A stretch of 64,000 bases of DNA from Oscillospiraceae bacterium (GCA_015068225.1 SVKX01000004.1:45887-109886), one strand, 5' to 3'. Positions 35,795 to 43,913 are shown, counted from the stretch's first letter. Translations and numbers: made by a program. The notes: generated by a model from the sequence alone, not told the origin.

Positions 35795-36337
35795 TCAGCG
35801 AATTACGATCTGCTGTGCTACTTTATCTGCGGTTTCCTTACCCTTCAGCGCACGAATCAGCGCAAGACCAAAGGGTGCGGCACAGCCGGCAGAAGCGCCG
35901 GTAATAAGATTTCCGTCCTGCACACAGGCGTGATCTGCGGTAACAATTGCAGCGCCCATATTGGCTTCACAGCCGGGATAGCAGGTAGCATTGCGTCCGT
36001 CTGAAATGCCGAGCTCTGCCAGAATGGTGGGGGCAGCACAGATCGCGGCTGTATACTTTCCGTTTTCCCAGGCATAACGTACAGCGTCCATAGCGGGTTT
36101 ACTTCCACGGATGGAGGCAACGCCGCCCAGCCCGCCAGGCAAAACGATCATATCCATTTTGGAAAGATCCATCTCTTCCAGTAAAATGTCTGCTTCTATT
36201 CCAATGCTGTGACCACCGTATACAGTCTTTCCGTTAATGCCCACTGTCATAACAGGGATTCCGGCGCGCCTGAGAAGGTCCACAGGAACGATGGCCTCTG
36301 TTTCTTCAAAGCCGGTTCCCAGAAGAACATATACCAT
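35795..36337 (-). CDS. DJ-1/PfpI family protein
   Basis: 180 residues. GFEETEAIVPVDLLRRAG at the start (conserved acid E), nucleophile cysteine in AAICAAPTILAELG, and VTADHACVQDGNLITGAS near the end with the third-site region. Closest in pattern to the YajL/ThiJ group, proposed as protein deglycases or chaperones. Encoded 3 bases behind tmk and before mltG; no pathway link is clear. Confidence 0.88.
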   Translation of the reverse strand: MVYVLLGTGFEETEAIVPVDLLRRAGIPVMTVGINGKTVYGGHSIGIEADILLEEMDLSKMDMIVLPGGLGGVASIRGSKPAMDAVRYAWENGKYTAAICAAPTILAELGISDGRNATCYPGCEANMGAAIVTADHACVQDGNLITGASAGCAAPFGLALIRALKGKETADKVAQQIVIR

Positions 36338-36340
36338 AAT

Positions 36341-37009
36341 TCAATCCTCCAGACATTGCCGCACATAGCGGTAGATTTCTTCGTGAATATCTTCGATACT
36401 GCGCATTTTACCGTCCTGCACACAGTTTATCACAGTCCAACCATAATATTTGGCGGCAGTGCGGCCTGTGCGACGGCAGGTGGCAAGATATGCGGTGTCC
36501 TGCTCGTGGATATCGGCGGTGGTGTTGGTAGCCGCTTCCCGGGAGCGCAGGAGCTTTTCCGTAAAATCTGTGGGAACATCCAGATAAATGGTCAAATCAG
36601 GGCGGGGAAGACCCAGTTTGTCATATTCAAATTCATACAGCCATTTCAAGAATTCTTCCTGAGCCTGACCCTGCTCCTTGGAGGCCTGATGCACGGCGTT
36701 GGAGGTGGTATAGCGGTCAGAAACGATCAGCCCGCCATCTTCATACCACTGGCCCCAGTCCTGCTTGTAGGATGCGTAGCGGTCCACAGCGTAAAAGGCG
36801 GAAGCGGCATAGGCATTGACATCCGCAGGATTGCTGCCGAATTCTCCACCCAGATACATCCGGATCAGGGCAGAGCTGGGCTCAGAATACCGGGGGAAAA
36901 CCAGGGTCTTAAAAGCCTTGCCATCCTTTTGCAAGCGCTCTGTGAGCGCGCGGAACTGGGTGGATTTTCCAGACCCGTCGGTGCCTTCAATTACGATCAG
37001 TTTGCCCAT
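36341..37009 (-). CDS. tmk: Thymidylate kinase
   Basis: 222 residues from ATG 37009, with GGAGG upstream; longer in-frame extensions lack a ribosome site. P-loop IEGTDGSGKSTQFRAL, dTMP-site VFPRYSEPSSALI, the catalytic DR of IVSDRYTTSNAVHQ and LIYLDVP-type LTIYLDVPTDFTEK. The pattern (long, LDVP, E/D rich) is the longer thymidylate kinase subtype. Makes dTDP from dTMP, the product of ThyA, whose gene is disrupted and replaced 17 kb away in this window. Confidence 0.92.
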   Translation of the reverse strand: MGKLIVIEGTDGSGKSTQFRALTERLQKDGKAFKTLVFPRYSEPSSALIRMYLGGEFGSNPADVNAYAASAFYAVDRYASYKQDWGQWYEDGGLIVSDRYTTSNAVHQASKEQGQAQEEFLKWLYEFEYDKLGLPRPDLTIYLDVPTDFTEKLLRSREAATNTTADIHEQDTAYLATCRRTGRTAAKYYGWTVINCVQDGKMRSIEDIHEEIYRYVRQCLED

Positions 37010-37048
37010 TTGTAATGCCTCCTGCGTATAACACATCCATGTTATCAT

Positions 37049-37077
37049 AGAATACCATATTTTCTGCCGTTTGTCCA
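37049..37077 (-). promoter_or_regulatory. Promoter of the tmk-mltG operon
   Basis: Minus strand TGGACA (37077-37072), 17-base spacer, TATTCT (37054-37049). Confidence 0.55.
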
Positions 37078-37094
37078 CCTTTTCCTTGCGCGGA

Positions 37095-37130
37095 ACAAAA
37101 AACCAGCCGCTGCATATACAGCGGCTGGGA
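37095..37130 (-). terminator. Terminator of the small lipoprotein gene
   Basis: CCAGCCGCTG and CAGCGGCTGG (37103-37112, 37119-37128) with a six-base loop; T tract on the minus strand. Confidence 0.85.
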
Positions 37131-37142
37131 AATGTGTATGGG

Positions 37143-37583
37143 TTAATCGCCACTTATTACATAATTAGCTCCAGCGGAATAAACATCTGCCCGCAGCTGA
37201 AGACGCTTAATTGCGTCGATCACAGCTTGCCTTGAGCCGTCTTTCAGACTTAGGATGATAAGTCTTGTAGGTGTCGTATCAGAGGAACTTGCAAGCGAAT
37301 ATACTGCACTGCACTGAAGCTCAGGAAAGTCCTCAGGTGTGAACTCATATGCATTGGCAAACGGATAAACACAGATGATCACGCTATCCTCTGCGAATTC
37401 GCTGTCCTCAGGGGGCAAATCGTTGGATTTAGGATACTTATTATGCCACTCGTCAATTACAGATTCTTCAATGCCATATTTTGCGGCAATTTCGGCTTTT
37501 GTATATGTACTCTGGCTAATCTGACATCCTGCAGCACACAGCATTAACGCAAGAATCAACAGAATTGCAAATAGTCTTTTCAT
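37143..37583 (-). CDS. Small lipoprotein, unknown function
   Basis: 146 residues. Signal peptide with lipobox LCAAGC (cysteine about 20), so it is exported and lipid-anchored. The mature part is acidic and ends with a ferredoxin-like pattern (TRLIILSLKDGSRQAVIDAIKRLQLRADVY); short DUF4358-like lipoproteins of Clostridia look similar, but I cannot confirm this. GAGGAGGT precedes the ATG. Its promoter region resembles that of the 46792-48297 lipoprotein. Confidence 0.8.
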   Translation of the reverse strand: MKRLFAILLILALMLCAAGCQISQSTYTKAEIAAKYGIEESVIDEWHNKYPKSNDLPPEDSEFAEDSVIICVYPFANAYEFTPEDFPELQCSAVYSLASSSDTTPTRLIILSLKDGSRQAVIDAIKRLQLRADVYSAGANYVISGD

Positions 37584-37683
37584 AGTATTACCTCCTCATA
37601 ATTTGTATAATATTTTAATGTGTCGTAGACCATTGGACCCACCTCTTTCTGGGAAAGTAATATTCTGTAAACTCTGTACTTAA

Positions 37684-37712
37684 ATTGTGCCATAAAAAAT
37701 ATTCATTGTCAA
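37684..37712 (-). promoter_or_regulatory. Promoter of the small lipoprotein gene
   Basis: Minus strand TTGACA (37712-37707), 17-base spacer, CACAAT (37689-37684), followed by a leader similar to that of the 46792-48297 gene. Confidence 0.65.
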
Positions 37713-37927
37713 TAATAAAATACTATAGCGCATTAATTATTCGTATTCTATTACCAGTTATTACCAGATCCTGTGAAATTGTTTCTGTCCTTTATACATA
37801 TAACGATCTGAGTATACGATTTGTTGCACGGTTTCAAAATTATTTCGTTAAGGGTGGATAATTCCTATGTTTTACCAAAGGTTTTGCCTCTCCAAGGGAT
37901 CTTATTAGAAAAATTGATCATCAGGAA
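37713..37927. other. Intergenic, nothing recognised
   Basis: AT-rich, with a short tandem repeat of TATTACCAGT near 37748. No coding frame, RNA or terminator seen. Confidence 0.5.
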
Positions 37928-37956
37928 TTGAAAAATAACGGAATTACTGATAGAAT
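37928..37956 (+). promoter_or_regulatory. Promoter of the DEAD-box helicase gene
   Basis: TTGAAA at 37928-37933, TAGAAT at 37951-37956, 17-base spacer. Confidence 0.6.
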
Positions 37957-37988
37957 AGACGAAAGAACATAAACAAAGGACGAGAAAG

Positions 37989-39176
37989 ATGAACGATAAC
38001 ATTACATTTGCAGAGCTTGGTCTTAGCCAGGCTATGCTGAAAGCCCTGGAGAAAAAGGGCTACGGCTATCCCACCACCATTCAAGCAGAGGCCATCCCTG
38101 CTTTTCTGCAGTGGAAGGATGTGATTGCTAAGGCACCCACCGGTACCGGAAAGACCTTTGCCTTTGGCATCCCCATGATCGAGCATGTGGATCCGGACTG
38201 TGCCGATGTGCAGGGACTGATCCTTGCCCCCACCAGAGAGCTGGCCATCCAGATCGGTGACGAGCTGCGGGGACTTTTGACCTATTATCAGGGTATCCGT
38301 GTTGCGGTACTTTACGGCGGTGCCGGCATCGGCGGCCAGATCAAGCAACTGGAAAAGAAGCCTCAGATCGTGGTGGCTACTCCGGGCCGGCTGATGGATC
38401 ATTATAACCGCAAAACTATTCGGTTGGACAAGATCCAGACCGTGGTTTTGGATGAAGCTGACAGAATGCTGGATATGGGCTTTTTTAAGGATGTTACCCG
38501 GATCATCGAAAAGGTGAAAAACCGGAAGAATCTTGGCCTGTTTTCTGCTACCATTTCTCAGGAGGTCATGACGGTATCCTGGATGTATCAGCGGGATGAG
38601 GTGGAGATCACCGTAGAGCCCAAGCAGGAGGACCGGCCGGATATTGACCAGTTCAGCCTGACAGTATCGCCTTTGGAAAAGGCAGAGACTACATTGCGGC
38701 TGATCCGCTCTCAGGGCTTTGAGCGAGTGATGATCTTTTGTAATACCAAGCATATGTGCCAGCGGCTGTGTGATGATTTTCAGCGGGCAGGGCTGGACTG
38801 TGAGTGCATCCACGGCGATATTCGCCAGAGCCAGCGGGAAAAGACTATGCAGCGCTACCGGGATGGCAAGCTTGCTGTGCTGATCGCCACCGACGTGGCA
38901 TCCCGGGGCATCGATGTGGACGATGTAGATTGCGTCATCAATTTTGATGTGCCGGAGGAAAATGAATATTATGTCCACCGGATTGGAAGAACGGGTCGGG
39001 CAAAGCGAAAGGGAAGCGCTTACTCCATTATTGGAAATTTCCCGGAGAAGGCCAAGCTGGATGAGATCGCGAAGTTTTCCAACTATGCAATCAAGCCTAT
39101 GTGCCTTTCATTAGATGGAGTTCTCACAGAAGAAGAGGTAAAGGTGGCCACACCGCCCCGGAGGCGATTCCGTTGA
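37989..39176 (+). CDS. DEAD-box RNA helicase
   Basis: 395 residues, the minimal two-RecA-domain core. Q motif (FAELGLSQAMLKALEKKGY..PTTIQ), motif I APTGTGKT, Ia PTRELAIQI, II VLDEADRML, III FSATIS, V TDVASRGIDV and VI HRIGRTGRAKR. No C-terminal RNA-binding extension, so it is not DbpA-like; closest in size to RhlE/CshB types. Unwinds RNA in ribosome assembly or decay. Its stop overlaps the next gene's TTG start. Confidence 0.93.
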   Translation: MNDNITFAELGLSQAMLKALEKKGYGYPTTIQAEAIPAFLQWKDVIAKAPTGTGKTFAFGIPMIEHVDPDCADVQGLILAPTRELAIQIGDELRGLLTYYQGIRVAVLYGGAGIGGQIKQLEKKPQIVVATPGRLMDHYNRKTIRLDKIQTVVLDEADRMLDMGFFKDVTRIIEKVKNRKNLGLFSATISQEVMTVSWMYQRDEVEITVEPKQEDRPDIDQFSLTVSPLEKAETTLRLIRSQGFERVMIFCNTKHMCQRLCDDFQRAGLDCECIHGDIRQSQREKTMQRYRDGKLAVLIATDVASRGIDVDDVDCVINFDVPEENEYYVHRIGRTGRAKRKGSAYSIIGNFPEKAKLDEIAKFSNYAIKPMCLSLDGVLTEEEVKVATPPRRRFR

Positions 39177-40063
39177 GACCGGCAGAGCAGGGATTCCTGC
39201 TGCTGACCAGCTCTTTGGGTGATCCGGACCGCCGACCGCTCTCACCTTCCCAGCTGCGGATATTGGGAAACCGTATGGCGAATATGCCCAAGCCCTCCGG
39301 CCAGCGAGATCTGACGGCAGGGGATCTGTTATCCATCGGATATGGGCATGCCCAGGCGCAGAGGATTCTCTCTCTGCTGGAGGATGGCTTACAGCTGGAG
39401 CGGTATCTTTTGAAGGGGAAAAAGCAGGGCTGTGTACCCCTGACCCGTGTCAGCAGCGCCTATCCAAAGCGGTTACTTGATACCCTTGGACAGGAAAGCC
39501 CCGGCTGTCTGTGGGCGAAGGGTGATCTGACACTGCTGGAAAGCCCACGGATCGCCCTGGTGGGCAGCAGGGATATTCGAAAAGAGAATCAGGAATTTGC
39601 GTGGGAGGCCGGTGTACAGGCTGCCAGACAGGGCTATGTGCTGGTGTCCGGTAATGCCAGAGGAGCAGACAGGATCGCGCAGGATGCATGTCTGCAAAAT
39701 GGCGGACGGGTCATTTGTGTGATCGCGGATGAACTATCCTCCAAAACTACCGATGATCGGATTCTTTACCTCAGTGAGGATGACTTTGACCAGCCTTTTT
39801 CGGCTCAGCGCGCATTGTCCCGGAATCGGGTTATTCATGCTCTGTGTGAGAAGACACTGGTGGCGCAGTCGGGCCTTCACACTGGCGGGACATGGGATGG
39901 AACGGCTAAGAATCTCCGTTTGGGCCTGAGCAGTGTGTTTTGTTTTCAGGATGGGTCTAGCGCAGCGGATGCGCTGGTACAGCTGGGGGCAGAACCCATC
40001 AACTGTTCGCAGCTGGAAGACTTTACTGCACTGCAGCCGTGGATTGAGAACTTTTTAAAATAA
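39173..40063 (+). CDS. DprA-like DNA-processing protein, diverged
   Basis: 296 residues from TTG 39173 (GGAGG at 39159), overlapping the helicase stop as TTGA. The central Rossmann-like DprA/Smf fold is visible: IALVGSRDIRKENQEFAWEAG, GYVLVSGNARGADRIAQDAC, GGRVICVIADEL and LSRNRVIHALCEKTLVAQSG. DprA loads RecA on incoming single-stranded DNA. Here the usual SGLARGID is SGNARGAD and the YP segment after the fourth strand is missing, and no C-terminal winged helix is seen, so this is a shortened relative, possibly not the competence protein. Confidence 0.75.
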   Translation: MRPAEQGFLLLTSSLGDPDRRPLSPSQLRILGNRMANMPKPSGQRDLTAGDLLSIGYGHAQAQRILSLLEDGLQLERYLLKGKKQGCVPLTRVSSAYPKRLLDTLGQESPGCLWAKGDLTLLESPRIALVGSRDIRKENQEFAWEAGVQAARQGYVLVSGNARGADRIAQDACLQNGGRVICVIADELSSKTTDDRILYLSEDDFDQPFSAQRALSRNRVIHALCEKTLVAQSGLHTGGTWDGTAKNLRLGLSSVFCFQDGSSAADALVQLGAEPINCSQLEDFTALQPWIENFLK

Positions 40064-40103
40064 AAATAAGAGATAACAGCATTTGCCGTTATCTCTTATT
40101 TGC
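40063..40103. terminator. Bidirectional terminator, DprA-like gene / tRNA-Thr
   Basis: AATAAGAGATAAC (40065-40077) pairs with GTTATCTCTTATT (40088-40100), with A-rich left and T-rich right flanks. Confidence 0.85.
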
Positions 40104-40106
40104 TTA

Positions 40107-40182
40107 TGGAGCTAGTGACCTGACTCGAACAGGCGACCTTCTCATTACGAGTGAGATGCACTACCGACTGTGCTACACTAGC
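40107..40182 (-). tRNA. tRNA-Thr (CGT anticodon)
   Basis: On the minus strand a 76-base cloverleaf from GCTAGTG to an encoded CCA. Acceptor GCTAGTG pairs with CACTAGC; the anticodon arm TCTCA-CTCGTAA-TGAGA gives anticodon CGT at 40147-40149; T-loop is TTCGAGT. Reads ACG codons. Confidence 0.95.
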
Positions 40183-40198
40183 ATCATTCAGCCCGATT

Positions 40199-40227
40199 AT
40201 TATACTGACATTCCAGCGGAATGTCAA
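40199..40227 (-). promoter_or_regulatory. Consensus promoter of tRNA-Thr with an inverted repeat in the spacer
   Basis: Minus strand TTGACA (40227-40222), 17-base spacer, TATAAT (40204-40199): a perfect sigma-A consensus. The spacer and -35 hold a perfect inverted repeat, TGACATTCC-AGC-GGAATGTCA (40206-40226). Confidence 0.85.
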
Positions 40228-40303
40228 CTGATTTTTGAGGAATCACTGGAAAGACCTGCAAAATTCCTGTGATAGAAACAATGGTATTTTGTAAAATAAA
40301 CAC

Positions 40304-40332
40304 TTGACAAAAGGGTAGAAGTGTTGTAATAT
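40304..40332 (+). promoter_or_regulatory. Promoter of tRNA-Ser
   Basis: TTGACA at 40304-40309, TAATAT at 40327-40332, 17-base spacer. Confidence 0.8.
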
Positions 40333-40364
40333 ACTTAGGCTGACTGCGAAGCGGTCCTGTTTAT

Positions 40365-40456
40365 GGAGAAGTCGCGTAGCTGGCCGAGCGCGCACGATTG
40401 GAAATCGTGTATACCCCAAAAGGGTATCGAGGGTTCAAATCCCTCCTTCTCCGCCA
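40365..40456 (+). tRNA. tRNA-Ser (GGA anticodon)
   Basis: 92-base class II tRNA with encoded CCA. Acceptor GGAGAAG/CTTCTCC, anticodon arm CACGAT-TGGAA-ATCGTG with GGA, a long variable arm (TACCCC AAAA GGGTA) as expected for serine, and GTTCAAATC T-loop. Reads UCC/UCU. Confidence 0.96.
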
Positions 40457-40490
40457 AAAAAGACGCCGCCATTAGGCGGCGTCTTTTTTA
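40457..40490 (+). terminator. Intrinsic terminator after tRNA-Ser
   Basis: AAGACGCCGCC, ATTA loop, GGCGGCGTCTT, then T tract. Confidence 0.95.
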
Positions 40491-40516
40491 TCGAAATAAT
40501 AAAAGAAGGCGTTGTT

Positions 40517-41155
40517 TTGAAAACATATTTGTTCGACTTTGATGGAACATTGGTAGATTCCATGCCTGTATTTGCATCAGTTGTGCTTCGTCTGCTGGAT
40601 GAAAACGGAATGGATTATGAAAGCGATATCATTAAGACCATTACACCTCTTGGTTACGCCGGCGCGGCAGACTATTTTATTAGCATGGGGATGCAATTAC
40701 CAAAGGAAGAGATCCTTCGCAGGCTGAATGCTTATGCCCGGGATGCTTATGAAAACAAAATTCCGGCAAAGAAAAATGTTGTTAGCGTACTGCGTAGGTT
40801 GAAGGCTCTGGGTGCGAATCTGAATGTTTTGACCGCAAGCTCTCATATTATGCTGGATCCTTGTTTAAAGCGGCTTGGAATCTATGATCTGTTTACCAAT
40901 GTCTGGTCTTGTGAAGATTTTGGCACCACCAAAGCTGACCCGGAGATCTATGTATTGGCAGCGCAGCGAATTGGAGAGCGGGTCGAAGATATTTTGTTCT
41001 TGGATGACAACTACAATGCTGACAAAACTGCCAAATCAGCAGGGATGAAGGTTTGTGGTGTATATGACGATTCTTCCAGAGAATTTGCTGAAGAAATTAA
41101 ATCTGTTGCCGATTATTACATAGATGACTTTGCACAGCTTTTTTCCTTGGAATAA
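40517..41155 (+). CDS. HAD family hydrolase
   Basis: 212 residues from TTG 40517 (AGAAGG upstream). HAD motif I FDFDGTLVDS, motif II TASSHIM, the lysine of motif III near KADPEIY and motif IV ILFLDDNYNAD; the cap is the small helical type of phosphoglycolate-phosphatase/beta-phosphoglucomutase relatives. A phosphatase of unknown substrate. Confidence 0.87.
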   Translation: MKTYLFDFDGTLVDSMPVFASVVLRLLDENGMDYESDIIKTITPLGYAGAADYFISMGMQLPKEEILRRLNAYARDAYENKIPAKKNVVSVLRRLKALGANLNVLTASSHIMLDPCLKRLGIYDLFTNVWSCEDFGTTKADPEIYVLAAQRIGERVEDILFLDDNYNADKTAKSAGMKVCGVYDDSSREFAEEIKSVADYYIDDFAQLFSLE

Positions 41156-41201
41156 AATCTTGCTTCACGGACAGAGAATCTCCTTTTTTGCGGTCTTTTG
41201 G

Positions 41202-41210
41202 TGATATACT
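41202..41210 (+). promoter_or_regulatory. Extended -10 promoter of a candidate RNA
   Basis: TGATATACT matches the extended -10 form (TGnTATAAT-like); no good -35. Confidence 0.5.
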
Positions 41211-41216
41211 ATTTCC

Positions 41217-41351
41217 AGAGAATGGGAACGGTGGGAATTGCCGATGCCGTGGAGGATTCTGCGGATGAGCCGACGGCCATTCCGTGACAGACCTTTACCC
41301 ATATTAGAAACAAATGCTGGCGGCAGTTTGAAAACTGCCGCCTTAGCTTTT
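41217..41351 (+). ncRNA. Candidate structured small RNA, unidentified
   Basis: Noncoding stretch between the HAD gene and pgsA. It can form one long nested hairpin with asymmetric internal loops: ATGGG with CCCAT (near 41223 and 41298), GGT with ACC, GGAAT with ATTCC, and GCCGT with ACGGC, closing a purine-rich apical region around GGAGGATTCTGCGGATGAG. A terminator-like hairpin, GGCGGCAGTTT with AAACTGCCGCC (41319-41342), follows, and an extended -10 precedes it. It resembles no riboswitch class I know well; 6S-like or a new class are both open. Confidence 0.45.
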
Positions 41352-41361
41352 AAATAAAGAG

Positions 41362-41394
41362 AACGCCTAAAACAAATGTTTCAGGCGTTTTTAT
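41362..41394 (+). terminator. Terminator before pgsA (second hairpin)
   Basis: AACGCCTAAAAC and GTTTCAGGCGTT form an imperfect stem followed by TTTT. Backs up the hairpin of the candidate RNA. Confidence 0.6.
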
Positions 41395-41397
41395 CTG

Positions 41398-41988
41398 TTA
41401 TTCTTTTTTATCTGTGTCAATTTCCAGAAGCATGGGGGACTTGATGCAATAGACTCTTACATATGCGATAAAGGAAATGAGTACGAAAATGCAGTCGATC
41501 ACAGTAATGGCAATGATGATTCTTTCATCAAGCATGGGGAGCAGAACCATCAGAATAAGACTGATAAAAAGAATTGTGGTGCAGATTTTTCCGGCAAACA
41601 GCGCACCGTTGAGTATTTTTCCCTTGCGCAGGGCTACAAGAGCGGCAATCAGCTGAAAAAGCTCCTTTACGACAAACAATCCTACAAGGATCCAGATCAC
41701 CGGATGACGAATACCAAGGCAAACGATTAAAGCAAACTGGGTGGCCTTATCTGCCAGAGGATCCAAAACCTTACCAACAGTGGATATCATATTAAAATGT
41801 CTGGCGATATGACCGTCAATCGCATCAGTCAGGCAGGAAACTGCCAGAATTCCGGCTGCGATAAAATAATCCGTCGGTACCACTGCGTTCAGATAGATCA
41901 CCATATACACAGGGATCAGGATCAGCCGGAAAAGACTGAGCAAATTCGGGATTGTAAATATATCTTTTTTCCAATCTTTGATCAACAT
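41398..41988 (-). CDS. pgsA: CDP-alcohol phosphatidyltransferase (PgsA-like)
   Basis: 196 residues from ATG 41988 with GGAGGATG upstream. Integral membrane enzyme with about five or six helices and the full family signature D-G-x2-A-R-x8-G-x3-D-x3-D seen in DAIDGHIARHFNMISTVGKV and DPLADK. NLLSLFRLILIP near the N-terminus is typical of PgsA. Makes phosphatidylglycerol phosphate from CDP-diacylglycerol and glycerol 3-phosphate; cardiolipin-type synthase is a less likely alternative. Confidence 0.87.
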   Translation of the reverse strand: MLIKDWKKDIFTIPNLLSLFRLILIPVYMVIYLNAVVPTDYFIAAGILAVSCLTDAIDGHIARHFNMISTVGKVLDPLADKATQFALIVCLGIRHPVIWILVGLFVVKELFQLIAALVALRKGKILNGALFAGKICTTILFISLILMVLLPMLDERIIIAITVIDCIFVLISFIAYVRVYCIKSPMLLEIDTDKKE

Positions 41989-42105
41989 GATACATCCTCC
42001 AGAATGCTGGTCAAGTATCTTGACTATCCATTCTATTATAGACAATTTTCAGCAAGAATCAAGCTAAATATTATTTTTTGTGTAAAAAATTGTGTTGCAG
42101 CGAAG

Positions 42106-42669
42106 CTATACATTGTCCTCTGATGGAATCCGCTTTTCTTTTTCAACCGTCAGCAGCCGGGCTGCCAGCGGATAATGCCGCGCCAGATTGTACCACGTAA
42201 TACGATCCAGATCTCCTGTCATTGGTAAAAGGTTCAATTCCTGAAACGACATCAGAGATTGTGCTGTTGGGATGTCCAGGATTCCGGTCATACCGGGAGG
42301 GGTAATTGTCCCGTATGCCAGAGAGAGAACCATCAGCATTCCCTGTGCCAAAAACAAATTTGGATGGCTCTCACCGGATCGGATGACCTGATTCGGCTGG
42401 AAGGATACTTCAATAGGTTGTGCCTCTCCTACAAGAATCAGAGCCGGTTCATAGTCTGCCACAATGGCTTCCCATGTTGCCTGATCTGCTACACCGGTAA
42501 CAGGCAGGCCACGCCTTCTTTGAAAAGAGGACACTGCACCCATTGTATTCGAGCCATAGATACCATCCGGTACGACGCTTGGCTGAAGTTCGTTGCTTTC
42601 CGCAATGACACGCAGCATGGTTTGCAGGCTTCTTACCGGCTGTGCGATGAAGGATTCTGGCGGTCTCAT
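42106..42669 (-). CDS. Protein of two peptidoglycan-binding (PG_binding_1) domains
   Basis: 187 residues. Two PGBD-like repeats: VRSLQTMLRVIAESNELQPSV..DGIYGSNTMGAVSSFQRRRGL..TGVADQATWEAIV (about 12-74) and LFLAQGMLMVLSLAYGTI..TGILDIPTAQSLMSFQELNLLPMTGDLDRITWYNLAR (about 104-168). No catalytic domain and no signal peptide. Overlaps the SpoIID-type gene upstream by four bases, so the products probably act together, perhaps inside the mother cell at the spore surface. Confidence 0.82.
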   Translation of the reverse strand: MRPPESFIAQPVRSLQTMLRVIAESNELQPSVVPDGIYGSNTMGAVSSFQRRRGLPVTGVADQATWEAIVADYEPALILVGEAQPIEVSFQPNQVIRSGESHPNLFLAQGMLMVLSLAYGTITPPGMTGILDIPTAQSLMSFQELNLLPMTGDLDRITWYNLARHYPLAARLLTVEKEKRIPSEDNV

Positions 42670-43904
42670 CGAATCACCTCCTGACGGATGGGGTCCTGTT
42701 GCCCCATCTGAAGATCGACCCCTGGAAACTGGATGAGTGTGGTGGATTTTGAATACCGATTTCGCGCCGGATTCTGGTTTGCAAAGGCAGTAACAGCGGC
42801 TGTTGTTCTGGGAAATACCTCCGGATCCCGCAGACTGGTTGTTTCAATGCCGGAAAACTGGTCATAGATCTCGTCCCATGTGGCACTGTCTACGGATCCG
42901 GTTTGCGGAAGTCCGAACCACTGCTGAGCACCGATGACTGCGCTCCTTGTAGCAGGGCCGAAAATACCGTCTACCTCCAAAGGTGGAATTGATGGGATGT
43001 AGGCAGACAAAACAGACAGCATATACTGCAGATGACGGATTTTATCTCCTGTATCGCCTTCGTAGAGGGAATTGGGATATTCCCAATTAATGGAATAAAA
43101 CTGCTGCCCGGCGCTGCGAAGCTCGGACAGGGAAGTGACCGCTGTATACAGCCGAACCAGAGCATACCATGTGGCTTGCCCCACAATTCCATCCGGCGTC
43201 AGATCAAATATTTGCTGAAAAGCTCTTACGGCGGCCTCCGTTCGGCTTCCAAAAATGCCGTCCACGGTTGCAAGCTTAGGAATAGCAGGATAGTTTTGAG
43301 AGATTCGGTTCAGTTCGACCTGAATGACCACAACACTTGGGCCGGAGCTGCCCCGTCGCAACGGTGTGCCCGGATAAGAAGAAGTGATACCACGAATAGG
43401 GGCGTTGTTAACGATCTCCACATTCCCGTAATAGCTTCTTAGGATTTGAACAGAATCATACCCCTGCTGCGCCAGATTCTGGCTGCCCCATTGGCTGAGC
43501 CCCTCACAGGTGACAGTGGTTCCGTTGCAGAATTTTGCAGCCAATGGCTCTACGAATCCCGGACGGCGAAGATAGTCATTAAAAAGCTGATCTACCAGCC
43601 GGGAGATATTATCAAAGTAACTTCTGCCGTTGACAAAGGCCTGATCAAAGGCAGTGGAGCTTGTGATGTCAAAATCGTAGCCCCTGCTTCGGTAAAATTC
43701 TGTGTACACCCGGTTCAGTGCGTAGGAAACTATGGCATATATGTTGGCCTGTAAAGCGCTTTCATCCCAGGTAGGATAGATCTCGCTGGAGGCCACATTT
43801 TTTACATAGTCCACAAATGGCACGGTCACATTGGCGGCATTTGACGATGGCGAGCCTAGATGGACAGTAATTCGCTGGGGTATGTATGGCAAAACTGTGG
43901 GCAT
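42666..43904 (-). CDS. SpoIID/LytB-like domain protein with peptidoglycan-binding repeats
   Basis: 412 residues. The N-terminal part (about 30-165) has a SpoIID/LytB-like pattern: YVKNVASSEIYPTWDESALQ, NIYAIVSYALNR, and the late CEGLSQWGSQNLAQQGYDSVQILRSYYG. SpoIID is a lytic transglycosylase of engulfment. Two PG-binding repeats follow (about 185-250 and 280-350, each with VDGIFG and TW). Unlike SpoIID it lacks an N-terminal membrane anchor or signal peptide. First of a coupled set with the 42106 gene; the 43914 gene ends 9 bases before its start. Confidence 0.78.
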   Translation of the reverse strand: MPTVLPYIPQRITVHLGSPSSNAANVTVPFVDYVKNVASSEIYPTWDESALQANIYAIVSYALNRVYTEFYRSRGYDFDITSSTAFDQAFVNGRSYFDNISRLVDQLFNDYLRRPGFVEPLAAKFCNGTTVTCEGLSQWGSQNLAQQGYDSVQILRSYYGNVEIVNNAPIRGITSSYPGTPLRRGSSGPSVVVIQVELNRISQNYPAIPKLATVDGIFGSRTEAAVRAFQQIFDLTPDGIVGQATWYALVRLYTAVTSLSELRSAGQQFYSINWEYPNSLYEGDTGDKIRHLQYMLSVLSAYIPSIPPLEVDGIFGPATRSAVIGAQQWFGLPQTGSVDSATWDEIYDQFSGIETTSLRDPEVFPRTTAAVTAFANQNPARNRYSKSTTLIQFPGVDLQMGQQDPIRQEVIR

Positions 43905-43913
43905 GGCTACCTC

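Noticed and set aside
34305..35933. 542-codon open frame opposite mltG and DJ-1
   Set aside because: It is the antisense shadow of two well supported genes, has no ribosome site and no recognisable domain.
37740..37770. Tandem TATTACCAGT repeat
   Set aside because: Two short copies only; nothing around suggests a function.
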